Assembly: GCA_031279795.1 (NCBI GenBank)
Contig: JAITHZ010000281.1
Location: 1 to 16,134, forward strand
Direction of reading: 5' to 3'
Length of the DNA stretch: 16,134 nt
Origin: Bacteroidales bacterium
Lineage (GTDB): Bacteria > Bacteroidota > Bacteroidia > Bacteroidales > WRGA01
Shown: one piece after another, positions 1 to 9,390 of the stretch
How positions within the stretch are numbered: position 1 is the first letter of the stretch
Layout: each line of letters begins with the position of its first letter
Notes under the pieces: model-generated
The model's database searches: none
The model's input: the letters and a program-made list of their open reading frames with translations, nothing else
What the model was told of the DNA's origin: nothing
Program-made: the position numbers and the translations under genes

Positions 1-1190
1 GGCTTACCGGAAATAAAAGTATTCCCGATTATGTGTATGCCTCTAAATATGAATCGGTTAAATATCCGTTTGGTTCAGGAGCGGGAACTGTAGTTTCCGG
101 TATCGGAAATACGGAAAAATATATTCCTAACAGGAAAATATCGTGGGAACAAACCGCTGAATATGATTTCGGAATTGATATTAGCGTATTCAATTCAAGA
201 ATCAGTTTCAGTGCGGATTATTATAATGCCGAATCCGTGCAATTGCTTCTGGAACAGCCTGTTATGACCATTACCGGTTATAGCGACATGTATAATAATA
301 TCGGCAAGGTGAGAAATACCGGCTTTGAATTTGAATTATCGACCTATCCCGTTAAGACTAAAGGTTTTGAATGGAATCTGATTGGTCATTTATCTACCAA
401 CAAAAACAAATTGATAGCGTTAAATTCCGGAGATAAGGAAATTATCACTAACGGCGAGCGCGACATTTTGTGGATTGCAAAAGTGGGTGAGCCGTCTATT
501 CAATATTACGGTTGGAAACGGATTGGCGTTTGGGATACGGTTGAGGAAATCAATGCGAATCCGCACAGAGTAGGCGATGTTCCGGGCGGGTTGCGTTTGT
601 TGAATACCGATGGCGATACCCGCGTAGATGAAAACGGAATAGCCATCATAGACGAAAACGACTACACGACGTTGGGAACTCCATTTCCCGATTTTATCTG
701 GTCGGTTACCAACAGTTTCAAATACAGGAATTTCGACCTTTCATTCCTGATTCAAGGTTCGCAAGGCGGACAAATTTGTAATGGCGATTCGTATTATCAG
801 GAAATCAGGAAATACGACAAAAATTATGTGAAAGACCGTTGGCTAAGCCCCGAACATCGCGGCGACGGAATGACTCCCTATTTCAACAAAGGCGTCAATG
901 TGTGGACAACCGATTATATCATAGAAGACGCTTCCTACGCGGTGTTGCGCAATATGACAGTGGGATACAGCTTTAACAAAAAACTGTGCCGGTCGTTGGG
1001 CGTTACTTCCCTTCGGGTATATGGCGCGGGAGAAAATTTGCTTTGGTGGATGCCTTCCGGTTATCGAGGAATTAATCCCGAAGCGCGTTACACATCTTCC
1101 GATTGGGCTTCTCCGCTGATTGAAGGCTATCAGCGCGGGGGTTTTCCTTCGCAACGCACATTTTCGTTTGGTTTGGATTTAGTATTCTAA
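1..1190 (+). CDS. susC: SusC-like TonB-dependent outer-membrane transporter, C-terminal part (5' truncated by window edge)
   Basis: The reading frame is open from base 3 (frame of codons ctt-acc-gga) to the TAA ending at 1190. The first possible start, GTG at 33, is internal, so the gene enters from the left with about 396 residues visible of a family length near 1,000. What is seen is the C-terminal part of the beta-barrel: alternating aromatic/polar strands, sequence such as SFSADYYNAES and NIGKVRNTGFEFELS, a late GINPEARY segment, and a terminal strand ending SFGLDLVF, with the C-terminal Phe expected of an outer-membrane barrel. The family imports oligosaccharides in a TonB-dependent way together with a SusD lid. 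The susD-like gene follows after 20 nt, which fixes the assignment as SusC rather than another TonB receptor. The plug, any N-terminal signalling extension and the promoter are outside the window, so the mode of regulation cannot be read here. Confidence 0.95.
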   Translation, partial: LTGNKSIPDYVYASKYESVKYPFGSGAGTVVSGIGNTEKYIPNRKISWEQTAEYDFGIDISVFNSRISFSADYYNAESVQLLLEQPVMTITGYSDMYNNIGKVRNTGFEFELSTYPVKTKGFEWNLIGHLSTNKNKLIALNSGDKEIITNGERDILWIAKVGEPSIQYYGWKRIGVWDTVEEINANPHRVGDVPGGLRLLNTDGDTRVDENGIAIIDENDYTTLGTPFPDFIWSVTNSFKYRNFDLSFLIQGSQGGQICNGDSYYQEIRKYDKNYVKDRWLSPEHRGDGMTPYFNKGVNVWTTDYIIEDASYAVLRNMTVGYSFNKKLCRSLGVTSLRVYGAGENLLWWMPSGYRGINPEARYTSSDWASPLIEGYQRGGFPSQRTFSFGLDLVF

Positions 1191-1210
1191 CAATTAAAAA
1201 ATAATAATGT

Positions 1211-2734
1211 ATGAGAAATCTATTAAAATATATACCGTTTTTAGCAGTTCTTCTGCTTTCCGGTTGCGATGATTTCCTGAATCTGAATCCGGTTTCCCAA
1301 ATTGGAGAAGGTGATTTGTTCACCAATCAGGAAGAGATTGAACAGGGTATAACCGCTTGTTATTATGGATTGCAAGCGCCGATAAAAGATGAATGGTTGC
1401 TGACCGAATTGCGCACCGATAATTCACGTTTGCGTAATTTGGGTTCTTCTTCCGACAGATCGGTGCAGATCAAACAATATGACGAGGCTAATTTTTATTC
1501 TACCGATCCGGCTTTATCCGATTATTGGGCTAATTCTTATAAAAATATTAAAAATTGTCATAAAGTGTTAGCGCATATAGATGTAGTTCCCGATAAAGTT
1601 AAAAGGGAACAATACACCGGCGAATTGTTATTCATCAGGGCTTATCATTACTTCAATTTAGTAAGATTGTACAAAGATGTATTTTTTGTAGATCATTTGC
1701 TCACAGCCGATGAAGCCAAGAATATGACGGTTACATCTTCCGAAAAAATATACAGCGATTTGATAGAAAACGACTTGCTGAAGGCGATTGAATATCTTCC
1801 CGAATCGTATGTAAATGTGGAAAAAGGAAGAATTACCAATCTTGCAGCAAAAGCGTTGTTGGCAAAAGTGCATCTGACGCAGAAAAATTATTCGGAAGCC
1901 GAGAAATGGCTGTTGCAGGTATATGAAAAAGAATCAGGCGGCTTGGTTGGATTAGTATCTCCTTTTCAGCAAATTTTTGAGATAAACAACGAAATGAACA
2001 ACGAAATTTTGTTTGCCGTAAGGTTTATAAGCGGAGGTTATGGAATCGGTTGTACGTTTCCGTATTCTTTCGCCGCTTTAGGTTGTTTGGAAGCGGGACT
2101 GAAAGGCGAAGGAGAAAATTATCCTTCCCAATTGCTGGTGAAATCATACGATCCGGCCGACGCTCGCAAGGATGTTACACTCCGCACAACTTACAAATCG
2201 GGTAGCCAGACGATATACGATAATTGGGTGCACAAGTATTATTCCGTTGTCAATACAAAGGAAGACGGCGGGAATGACTGGCCAGTGCTTCGTTATTCCG
2301 ATGTGTTGCTGATGCTGGCTGAGGTTCGGAATGAGATAGACCAGAAACCGGACAATGCATTTCAATACGTCAATCCGGTTCGGTTACGCGCCAATTTGCC
2401 TGCGCTGGATTTAGCGGTTTGTCCCGATTATGAAGCCTTTAAAACGGCTATTGAAAACGAGCGACGCTGGGAATTTGCTTTTGAAAATCAACGTTTCTTC
2501 GACTTGATGCGAACCGGCCGTTATATGGATGTTTTGAATAATTTCTATCAACGCGAAACCTATATCAGCAAAAGCACCACCGGAGAAGAACCGGTTGATA
2601 CGGAAACTGAACCCCATAAATCCAAATTCTACTGGGACAGTGGAAACAATACATTTCGCGGCTATCCGATGACAGCCGACCGGTTGTATTTGCCGATGCC
2701 TAATTGGGATGTGAACATAAGTAATATTTATTAA
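1211..2734 (+). CDS. susD: SusD/RagB-like glycan-binding surface lipoprotein
   Basis: This 507-residue protein has the usual SusD length. The N-terminus is a lipoprotein signal, MRNLLKYIPF then LAVLLLSGC, with Cys19 as the lipidated residue followed by DDFLNLNP, a typical SusD start. The N-terminal SusD-like segment (about 22-235) carries the helical FIRAYHYFNLVRLYKDV motif of the TPR-like scaffold. The C-terminal SusD/RagB segment has ERRWEFAFENQRFFDLMRTG at about 417-436 and ends with the common YLPMPNWDVNISN block. Family role: it captures glycan on the cell surface and closes over the SusC barrel. The start ATG at 1211 lies 20 nt after the susC stop, behind an A-rich stretch. The ligand cannot be deduced from the protein itself; the downstream lyases suggest a uronic-acid polymer. 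Confidence 0.95.
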   Translation: MRNLLKYIPFLAVLLLSGCDDFLNLNPVSQIGEGDLFTNQEEIEQGITACYYGLQAPIKDEWLLTELRTDNSRLRNLGSSSDRSVQIKQYDEANFYSTDPALSDYWANSYKNIKNCHKVLAHIDVVPDKVKREQYTGELLFIRAYHYFNLVRLYKDVFFVDHLLTADEAKNMTVTSSEKIYSDLIENDLLKAIEYLPESYVNVEKGRITNLAAKALLAKVHLTQKNYSEAEKWLLQVYEKESGGLVGLVSPFQQIFEINNEMNNEILFAVRFISGGYGIGCTFPYSFAALGCLEAGLKGEGENYPSQLLVKSYDPADARKDVTLRTTYKSGSQTIYDNWVHKYYSVVNTKEDGGNDWPVLRYSDVLLMLAEVRNEIDQKPDNAFQYVNPVRLRANLPALDLAVCPDYEAFKTAIENERRWEFAFENQRFFDLMRTGRYMDVLNNFYQRETYISKSTTGEEPVDTETEPHKSKFYWDSGNNTFRGYPMTADRLYLPMPNWDVNISNIY

Positions 2735-2743
2735 CAAAAAAAC

Positions 2744-5140
2744 ATGAAACGTTTATTATTAATATACTTGTTTGTTGCAGGCTTGACGTCGTTTCAGGCC
2801 GCAACATACAAAGTGGCCAATCTTGCCGAATTTAACGATAAAGTTAAATCTCTCCAGCCCGGCGACGAAATTATTTTGGCCAAAGGTGTCTGGAAAGACG
2901 CCCAACTGGTATTTTCCGGCGAAGGCACCGAACAACAACCGATTACGTTGACGGTCGAAACACCAGGGCAAACTACCCTCGAAGGCCAGTCAAGCCTCAA
3001 CCTTTACGGCACGTATCTGGTCGTCGACGGACTGGTTTTTGTCAACGGTTATTCTCCCGGAAAAGAGGTGATTGAGTTCCGCAAAGGTACAGCAAAGACG
3101 GCTTATAATTCCGTTCTGAAAAATTGTGTGATAGATCATTTCAATAAGCCGAATCGCTATGATGAAGACCGTTGGGTAAGCCTTTGGGGACAGCACAATA
3201 CGGTTGAAAACTGCTATTTCGGCGGAAAGAAGAATCAGGGAACGACTTTTGTCGTTTGGCCTAACGGCGAAGGACACAACAGGAATTACCACCAAATCCG
3301 CAGGAATTATTTCGGACACCGCCCGCGTCTCGGCTCCAATGGCGGCGAAACAATGCGCATCGGAACCAGCGATTATTCCCTCGAAATATCGGGAACGGTC
3401 GTCGAAGGCAATTATTTTGAACGCTGCAATGGCGAAACGGAAATCGTCTCCGTCAAATCCTGCGAAAACCGTATCGTCAACAACACCTTCGTAGAATGTG
3501 AAGGCAGCGTGGTACTCCGTCATGGAAACCGCAATGAAGTTTCCGGCAATTATTTCTTCGGAAACGGAAAAGAAAGCACCGGCGGCGTGCGTATCATCAA
3601 TGCCGGACACAAAATTTTCAACAATTATTTTTACGGATTGAAAGGGAAAGATTTTCGCGGCCCGCTGGTGATAATGAATGGCGTGCCTAACTCTGTTCCC
3701 AATCGCTATCACCAGGTGAAAGAGGTGGAAATCGCGTTCAATACCTGGATTGACTGCGAACTTCCCTGGCAACTTTGCGTCGGCAGCGACGCCGAAAGAA
3801 CGGATATTCCCAACAATGTTTTAATAGCCGGCAATATCGTGTATTCTCCCGACGAACCGGTGTTGATTAAGGCTTTTGATAAAATCGACGGCATTACTTT
3901 CAGAGATAATATCCTGACCGGCAGCCGGGGAAATGAAGCCGGCAACGGCTTTCTGCAAGCGGAAATATTGTTGCGAAAAGGACAGGGCGGCTTGCCTCTG
4001 GCCTTGACGAAAAAAACAGCTTCGCAGGAAATCGCTTACGTCAAAAGCGATATCGATGGCAGAAAGCGCGCCGTGCCTCAAACCGTCGGAGCCTGTGAAA
4101 TGACCGGCGGACAGGCTGTTGTCATTCCCGCTTCCCGCAAAAACTGCGGCCCTTCGTGGTATAAACCCCTGGAAAAAGCGCCGGTACCCGAACGCGAACC
4201 GGCAACTTTCCACATCACACCCGGACAGGACAAGCTGCTCGATGCAATCAAACACTCCAAACCCGGCGACGTCATCGAACTGGCCGAAGGAGAATACGTC
4301 AATACCCGAAAAATGCCGGTATATCATCCGTTGACGATTCGGGCAAAAACGGACGTCAAATCACGTCCGGTAATCAAAATGAACGTCGAAGCTGCCGTCG
4401 TCGCTTTCTTTGAACTGAAAGGCGGCTCTGCGCTGCATTTGGAAGGAGTAGCCCTGAATGGCAACGCCCAATCGAAAAATCCCGCAAAATACGCTTTCGT
4501 AACAGCCAAAGAAAATATGACCGAGCCATACAAACTGTTTATTGATAATTGCGATATTTACGATTTCATGAATACGGACGGCGGCTGTATTTTCAAAGCA
4601 TACAAAACATCTTTTGCCGATACAATACAAATTTCCAATTCCGTATTGAGAGACAGTTATCGAGGATTAGCCCTGAATGACGAAAAAGACGACAAAGGCG
4701 TTTACAGCGCCGAATACACGATTCTCAAAAACACGGTGTTCCTGAATATCGAACAGTGGGCGCTTGATTTTTACCGCGGCGGAAACGACGAATCTACGTT
4801 GGGCGGATTCCTGCAAATAGACCATTGCGTGTTCGACAATGTTTTCAGTAAGGAAAATCAAAGCATGTTGAAGCAAACAGGTTTGATTAATATGGATATT
4901 GTCAATACGGTTTTCTGTAATTCGTCGGCAAAATCTCCCGTTAAATTAACCGGAAAATATCATTCGATGAGAAATTGCTGTATTTACGACGCCGGAAAAG
5001 CTTCGGCGACATTGGGCGCAAAATCGGAAAATATCTTTACGGATAATCCGAAATTCAAAAAAAATACGAATTATCAATTAGAAGATAAATCTCCGCTTAA
5101 AGGCAAAGCGACCGATGGCGGCAATATAGGATTGAAATGA
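2744..5140 (+). CDS. Two-domain PL6 polysaccharide lyase (alginate lyase / chondroitinase B family)
   Basis: This 798-residue secreted protein has a Sec signal peptide (residues 1-19, cleavage near FQA|ATY). Domain 1 (about 22-478) is a right-handed beta-helix of PL6 type and domain 2 (about 488-798) is a second beta-helix, the architecture of two-domain alginate lyases such as AlyGC. Expected active-site residues are present: Asn199, Glu231 and Glu233 as calcium ligands (GSNGGETMRIG and NGETEIVSVKSC), Lys238 as Bronsted base and Arg259 (VVLRHGNRN) as acid. From memory of the AlyGC numbering, all five are offset by the same 18 residues, which supports an active enzyme. Domain 1 closes with NCGPSWYK, matched by CCGVSWY in the second PL6 gene of this locus. 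There is no T9SS tail, so a periplasmic or otherwise anchored location is likely. The start is 9 nt after susD in an A-rich context, and the stop overlaps the next start (ATGA). PL6 also contains dermatan-sulfate lyases; no sulfatase is seen here, so polyuronate cleavage is preferred. Confidence 0.9.
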   Translation: MKRLLLIYLFVAGLTSFQAATYKVANLAEFNDKVKSLQPGDEIILAKGVWKDAQLVFSGEGTEQQPITLTVETPGQTTLEGQSSLNLYGTYLVVDGLVFVNGYSPGKEVIEFRKGTAKTAYNSVLKNCVIDHFNKPNRYDEDRWVSLWGQHNTVENCYFGGKKNQGTTFVVWPNGEGHNRNYHQIRRNYFGHRPRLGSNGGETMRIGTSDYSLEISGTVVEGNYFERCNGETEIVSVKSCENRIVNNTFVECEGSVVLRHGNRNEVSGNYFFGNGKESTGGVRIINAGHKIFNNYFYGLKGKDFRGPLVIMNGVPNSVPNRYHQVKEVEIAFNTWIDCELPWQLCVGSDAERTDIPNNVLIAGNIVYSPDEPVLIKAFDKIDGITFRDNILTGSRGNEAGNGFLQAEILLRKGQGGLPLALTKKTASQEIAYVKSDIDGRKRAVPQTVGACEMTGGQAVVIPASRKNCGPSWYKPLEKAPVPEREPATFHITPGQDKLLDAIKHSKPGDVIELAEGEYVNTRKMPVYHPLTIRAKTDVKSRPVIKMNVEAAVVAFFELKGGSALHLEGVALNGNAQSKNPAKYAFVTAKENMTEPYKLFIDNCDIYDFMNTDGGCIFKAYKTSFADTIQISNSVLRDSYRGLALNDEKDDKGVYSAEYTILKNTVFLNIEQWALDFYRGGNDESTLGGFLQIDHCVFDNVFSKENQSMLKQTGLINMDIVNTVFCNSSAKSPVKLTGKYHSMRNCCIYDAGKASATLGAKSENIFTDNPKFKKNTNYQLEDKSPLKGKATDGGNIGLK

Positions 5141-6960
5141 AAAACCGGAGTGTTGTGTCATTGCTTCTCGGTTTGATGTGCTGCACTTTGTCCGCTCAGA
5201 CCGGTTTGGTTAAAATAGACGATAACGGGCGTCTGACCTGTACGCCCGATGCCGACGGCTTTGTGATTCCCGATTTCAGCTATGCGGGTTATCACAATGG
5301 GGGGGTGGATATTCCCGACGTCCCTGTTGTGAAAGAAATATCACCAATATCGGGCGACAATACAGCTCACATACAGTCGGCTATTGATGATGTCGGGAGG
5401 CTGAGCAAAAATGCGCAGGGTATTCGCGGCGCACTGCTGTTGAAAGCAGGAAAATATGACGTTTCCGGTACAATAAACGTGAAATACGACGGAGTGATTC
5501 TTCGCGGAGAAGGCAACGGAACTTCGCCCTCCTCTTCAACAATTATTTATGCCAAAGGCAATTCGCCGGCGCAAAGAGACGTCATCATTTTGGGAAATAC
5601 TTCGCAAAACAAATGGAATTCCAAAGTCTCCAATACGCAGAAAAATATCACAGACGCGGTGGTTCCCGTCGGTTCGATGTCGTTTTCGGTTACGAGCGCA
5701 ACGCCGTTTCAGGTAGGAGACCTGATTGCCGTTTATCATCCCTGTACGGCAGAATGGTTGAACGCAGTGAATCGTGGCGGAGTTCCCGCTCCCGCCACAG
5801 GAGAATCCGACGAAAGATGGACGGTCGACCAGTGGCCAATTATCTATCATCGCTACATCACAGCAATTTCGGGAAATAAGATTACGATAGATGCTCCGGT
5901 GTTTTATACACTGAATAATTCCCTGTCGCAGTCTTACGTCTACAGGATTAATGTTTCCGGCACTGCGATATACCGGGAAATCGGAATCGAAAACCTGAGA
6001 GTGGATATTGAAAGCGCCGGCGGAGAGGATGAAAGCCATGCCTGGCAAGCCATCCGTTTCAGAAGCCTTGAAAACTGCTGGGCTAAAAACGTGATTGCAA
6101 AAGGATTCGGACAGTCGGGATTTATCACCGACTGCTGCACGCGCACAACGATTGAAGATTGTCAGGCCATCGACCCTGTCTCAATTATCACCGGCGAAAG
6201 AAGATACAATTTCAATACGTATGTTTATTCTCAACTAATCCTGTTCAAAAATTGCTACGCCAGCAACGGACGTCATCACTATGTTTCCAACGGAACGAGT
6301 TCGGCTTCGGGCAATGTTTTTCTGAATTGCATTTCCGACGCCGCCAACAGCGTCAGCGAAGGACATCGCCACTGGACGCAGGGAATGTTGTACGACAGAC
6401 ACAGGGAAATCAATCTGATTCGGGCCTTCGTGCTTGGACTTTACAACCGCGTGGATATGGGAACCGGACACGGTTGGGCAGCCGTTCATTCCGTCCTGTG
6501 GAACTGCGACGTGACTTCCGGCGGTACGATTGGATTGCAAAAACCGCCAACAGCGCAAAACTATGCCATCGGCTGCACTGCCAAATCCATTACCGGCAAA
6601 CCCGTAAACGACAGCAATTTCCCCATCGGATACGTGGAACTGCAAAATCAACCGGTAACACAAATCCCATCGCTATACCTGGCACAACTGAACAACAGAA
6701 AGCAGAACGGCACAGTAATCAATCCCGTTATGAAGGAAAATGCGCCCTTCGATACAATCATTGGAAATGGGAAAATAACACTGGATTTCCACGGATTGGG
6801 TATTTACAAATCAGTTGCCGCTTATAATTTGCAGGGGCAAGGATTATATCGAACAAAAACAAAGAGTTCAATGATTGAAATTCCGGCTTCCGGTGAAATT
6901 GTCATTTTAAATATTGAAACAGAATTGGATAATTATACAACAAAAATATGTCTAAAATAA
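5137..6960 (+). CDS. Secreted right-handed beta-helix protein with T9SS tail, unassigned family, possible polysaccharide lyase
   Basis: This 607-residue protein has a signal peptide (about 1-20, CTLSA|QTG). The N-terminal part resembles pectate-lyase-3-type openings: DFSYAGYHNGG, then GDNTAHIQSAIDDVG at about 73-87 and GALLLKAGKYDVSGTI at about 98-113, which begin a parallel beta-helix. The body (about 115-480) has repeated short strands such as IGIENLRVDIES, LENCWAKNVIAKGF and TTIEDCQAIDP. A conserved-looking polar cluster, EGHRHWTQGMLYDRHRE (about 408-424) followed by GTGHGW (442-447), could form an active site. The last ~70 residues (ITLDFHGL, then SVAAYNLQGQGLYR to KICLK) look like a T9SS type-A sorting domain, implying surface attachment or release. 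I cannot place it in a numbered lyase family; lyase activity is inferred from fold and location. It starts inside the PL6 stop (ATGA), so translation is probably coupled. Confidence 0.8.
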   Translation: MKNRSVVSLLLGLMCCTLSAQTGLVKIDDNGRLTCTPDADGFVIPDFSYAGYHNGGVDIPDVPVVKEISPISGDNTAHIQSAIDDVGRLSKNAQGIRGALLLKAGKYDVSGTINVKYDGVILRGEGNGTSPSSSTIIYAKGNSPAQRDVIILGNTSQNKWNSKVSNTQKNITDAVVPVGSMSFSVTSATPFQVGDLIAVYHPCTAEWLNAVNRGGVPAPATGESDERWTVDQWPIIYHRYITAISGNKITIDAPVFYTLNNSLSQSYVYRINVSGTAIYREIGIENLRVDIESAGGEDESHAWQAIRFRSLENCWAKNVIAKGFGQSGFITDCCTRTTIEDCQAIDPVSIITGERRYNFNTYVYSQLILFKNCYASNGRHHYVSNGTSSASGNVFLNCISDAANSVSEGHRHWTQGMLYDRHREINLIRAFVLGLYNRVDMGTGHGWAAVHSVLWNCDVTSGGTIGLQKPPTAQNYAIGCTAKSITGKPVNDSNFPIGYVELQNQPVTQIPSLYLAQLNNRKQNGTVINPVMKENAPFDTIIGNGKITLDFHGLGIYKSVAAYNLQGQGLYRTKTKSSMIEIPASGEIVILNIETELDNYTTKICLK

Positions 6961-8138
6961 TTCTTACAATCAGTTTGGCTGCACTTTGCCTGGCCGGATT
7001 TGCCCAGCGAATCGTATCTCCCGAACAGCTGGCAAAAGTAAAATCCGATATGAGCAAGTTTGATAACGCGACGGAAGCATACAGAGCGCTTGTCAAGGAT
7101 GCCGATAAATTAATGAAAACGGAATTGATTCCGGTAACCGAAAAAACAGTCATCGCCGCAAGCGGAGATAAACACGATTACGTGAGCATGGGGCCTTACT
7201 GGTGGCCGGACCCGTCCAAGCCCGACGGCCTTCCGTATATCAGGAAAGATGGACAGCGCAATCCCGAACTGGCAAACCTGGATAAAAACAAATTGGACAA
7301 AATGGCCAAATCCGTGATTAAACTGGCTTATGCCTATTTCTTTTCGGGAGATGAAAAATATGCCGAAAAAGCGGTGGAGTTTCTCAAGATGTGGTTCCTT
7401 GATAAAAAGACCGGGATGAATCCCAATATGGAGCACGGACAGATGATTCCCGGCCATAACAACGGTAAAGGCCGTGCCGAAGGCGTTTTGGATACTTATA
7501 TTTTTGTGGAAATGACGGATTGCATCACGCTGCTTTCCAAATCGAAAGCAATGAAATCCAAAGATTTGGAAGGTCTAAAATCCTGGTTTTCCCGGTATCT
7601 CGACTGGATGCTCAACAGCGACATCGGCAAAGATGAATACAATGCTAAAAATAACCATGGAATGGCTTTCGATGTACAGGCAACGGCATACGCCTTATTT
7701 ACGGGACGACAGGATATTGCCGACCGCTTTATCAAAGAATTTCCCGAAAATCGCCTGTTCCGGCAAATTAAACCGGACGGCAGTCAACCGTTGGAATTGG
7801 CGAGAACGATTGCCTTTCATTATACATTATTCAACATCAATCATGCAATGGATATGTGCGCTCTGGCTCGGTCGGCTTGCGTGGATTTGTTTTCGGCGAC
7901 TTCTCCCGACGGGCGTTCCATCACCAGAGCCATTGAATTTATCAAACCCTATCTCGGCAAAGCTCAAAGCGCGTTTCCTTATCAGCAAATCAAAGAATGG
8001 AACGAAAACCAGGAAAGATGTTGCTGGATGCTCAGACGGGCTACTTTTTTCAAACCCAGCTCCGGATATGACGAGTTGTTTGATGAATATTGCCGGACAA
8101 AAGCGATTGATATAAAATGGCTGTTATTAGCAAAATAG
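6948..8138 (+). CDS. PL38-like polysaccharide lyase (alginate_lyase superfamily, alpha/alpha toroid)
   Basis: This 396-residue secreted enzyme has a signal peptide (1-19, cleavage near GFA|QRI). Diagnostic segments are HDYVSMGPYWWPDP with KPDGLPYIRKDGQRNPE (about 76-107), MIPGHNNGKGR (166-176), the NNHGMAFDVQ motif with Asn235/Asn236/His237, and LARTIAFHYTLFNINHAMD with Arg286 and Tyr292. An Asn-His pair, an Arg and a late Tyr form the catalytic set of the PL5-like alpha/alpha-barrel lyases (Pfam alginate_lyase). Length and the PYWWPDP region fit the Bacteroides PL38 enzymes, described as acting on glucuronan and on mannuronate-rich alginate. The expected reaction is beta-elimination giving products with 4,5-unsaturated uronyl ends. 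No T9SS tail or lipobox is present, so a periplasmic location is likely. The gene overlaps the upstream stop by 13 nt. The PL38 label is from memory; the superfamily assignment is firmer. Confidence 0.82.
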   Translation: MSKIILTISLAALCLAGFAQRIVSPEQLAKVKSDMSKFDNATEAYRALVKDADKLMKTELIPVTEKTVIAASGDKHDYVSMGPYWWPDPSKPDGLPYIRKDGQRNPELANLDKNKLDKMAKSVIKLAYAYFFSGDEKYAEKAVEFLKMWFLDKKTGMNPNMEHGQMIPGHNNGKGRAEGVLDTYIFVEMTDCITLLSKSKAMKSKDLEGLKSWFSRYLDWMLNSDIGKDEYNAKNNHGMAFDVQATAYALFTGRQDIADRFIKEFPENRLFRQIKPDGSQPLELARTIAFHYTLFNINHAMDMCALARSACVDLFSATSPDGRSITRAIEFIKPYLGKAQSAFPYQQIKEWNENQERCCWMLRRATFFKPSSGYDELFDEYCRTKAIDIKWLLLAK

Positions 8139-8154
8139 AATTATCTTAAAAACG

Positions 8155-9390
8155 ATGAATAAAATATCCCTTTGCATAATGGTGTCTGTTTTTTCGGCCT
8201 GTTCAAAGCAGAAAGACATTGTGCAGGAAAACTTTGATTTTTCTGCCAAACAGTTAAAACATGCCTTAAAAGAAATGAAAAGCGCCCTTGAAAACGAAAC
8301 GGATGCGAGCATTCACGAAAGAGCGCTTAATGCTTGGAGCGAACTGACCAATCCTCGCTCGTTGGAGGCCGACGGCTCTTTGTTGATGGTTCCTTCCAAA
8401 GACTGGTGCAGTGGATTTTTCCCGGGAGAATTGTGGTATATGTATGAATATACGAAAGATGAACAATGGAAGCGCCTGGCTCATCGTCGGACAATTATAC
8501 TTGAAAGGGAAAAATTTAACGGCAAAACGCACGACATGGGTTTCAAGATGTATTGCAGTTACGGCAATGGCTATCGTCTGACCGGCGACACTGCCTATCG
8601 CAGCATTTTAATCCGGTCGGCTCAAACATTGATTACCCGTTTTAATCCCAAAGTCGGTTGCATCCGTTCCTGGGATAATGTCGGGAGCAAATGGAAATAT
8701 CCGGTGATTATCGACAACATGCTGAACCTCGAACTGTTGTTTTGGGCAACGCGGGCGACAGGCGACAGCACGTTTTACAACATAGCCGTAAGCCATGCAA
8801 AAACCACCCTGAAAAATCATTTTCGTGCCGACAACAGTTCATTCCACGTCGTAGATTATAATCCCGAAACGGGCGAAGTGATACAAAAAAATACGCATCA
8901 GGGATATGCTCATGAGTCGGCCTGGTCGCGCGGGCAGGCTTGGGGTCTTTATGGCTATACGATGTGCTACCGCGAAACCGGTATTCCCGATTTTCTGGAA
9001 CAGGCCGGGCGCATTGCCCGGTTTATTTTCACGAATCCCAATCTTCCCGAAGATTTGATTCCTTACTGGGACTGCAATGCGCCCGACATTCCCAACGAAC
9101 CCCGCGACGTTTCTGCCGCAACCTGTACAGCGTCGGCATTATATGAATTAAGTAAATATGACCGGGAAAATGCGGGAAAATATCTTGAATGGGCAAATAC
9201 GATTATTGAGAACATAACGAAAAATTATCGTGCGGAATTAAATTCACATAAAGGTTTTCTGCTGTTGCACAGCACGGGAGCGAAACTTCTGGGATTTGAA
9301 ATTGACGTTCCGCTGGTTTATGCCGATTATTATTTTTTGGAAGCATTATTGAGAAAAAAGAATTTAGAATTTAATATCAACATTGAATAA
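8155..9390 (+). CDS. GH88 unsaturated glucuronyl hydrolase, predicted lipoprotein
   Basis: This 411-residue protein matches the GH88 family throughout. THDMGF supplies Asp127 and IIDNMLNLE supplies Asp187, corresponding to Asp88 and Asp149 of the Bacillus GL1 enzyme. His231, Gln249 (THQGYA), Arg259 and Trp263 (WSRGQAWGLYG) fall at the offset expected for the substrate-binding residues His193, Gln211, Arg221 and Trp225. The family hydrates the C4-C5 double bond of the non-reducing terminal uronyl residue left by lyases, releasing it from the oligosaccharide. The N-terminus is short (MNKISLCIMVSVFSAC) with a plausible lipobox FSAC, so Cys16 is probably lipidated. The start ATG is 16 nt after the PL38-like gene. 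Typical alginate systems instead use exolyases such as PL17 for this step, so a GH88 here bears on the substrate question. GH105 is the main alternative, but the HDMGF and THQGYA motifs favour GH88. Confidence 0.92.
   Translation: MNKISLCIMVSVFSACSKQKDIVQENFDFSAKQLKHALKEMKSALENETDASIHERALNAWSELTNPRSLEADGSLLMVPSKDWCSGFFPGELWYMYEYTKDEQWKRLAHRRTIILEREKFNGKTHDMGFKMYCSYGNGYRLTGDTAYRSILIRSAQTLITRFNPKVGCIRSWDNVGSKWKYPVIIDNMLNLELLFWATRATGDSTFYNIAVSHAKTTLKNHFRADNSSFHVVDYNPETGEVIQKNTHQGYAHESAWSRGQAWGLYGYTMCYRETGIPDFLEQAGRIARFIFTNPNLPEDLIPYWDCNAPDIPNEPRDVSAATCTASALYELSKYDRENAGKYLEWANTIIENITKNYRAELNSHKGFLLLHSTGAKLLGFEIDVPLVYADYYFLEALLRKKNLEFNINIE

Noticed and set aside
33..35. GTG at 33 as the start of the SusC-like gene
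   Set aside because: The same frame is open to the left edge and encodes typical SusC sequence (LTGNKSIPDYVYAS), so the codon is internal.
2990..3772. Long antisense open frame of 260 codons on the - strand within the first PL6 gene
   Set aside because: It lies fully opposite a convincing PL6 coding sequence with an intact active site; the translation shows no recognisable domain and is explained by codon bias of the sense gene.
2744..5140. Reading the first PL6 as chondroitinase B (dermatan sulfate lyase)
   Set aside because: The family is shared, but the two-domain layout and residue offsets fit alginate-type PL6 and no sulfatase is present; it is kept only as an alternative.
6159..6827. 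Open frame of 222 codons on the + strand within the beta-helix gene
   Set aside because: It is out of frame inside a gene with signal peptide and sorting tail; composition is Arg/Gln-rich and domain-free, typical of a shadow frame.
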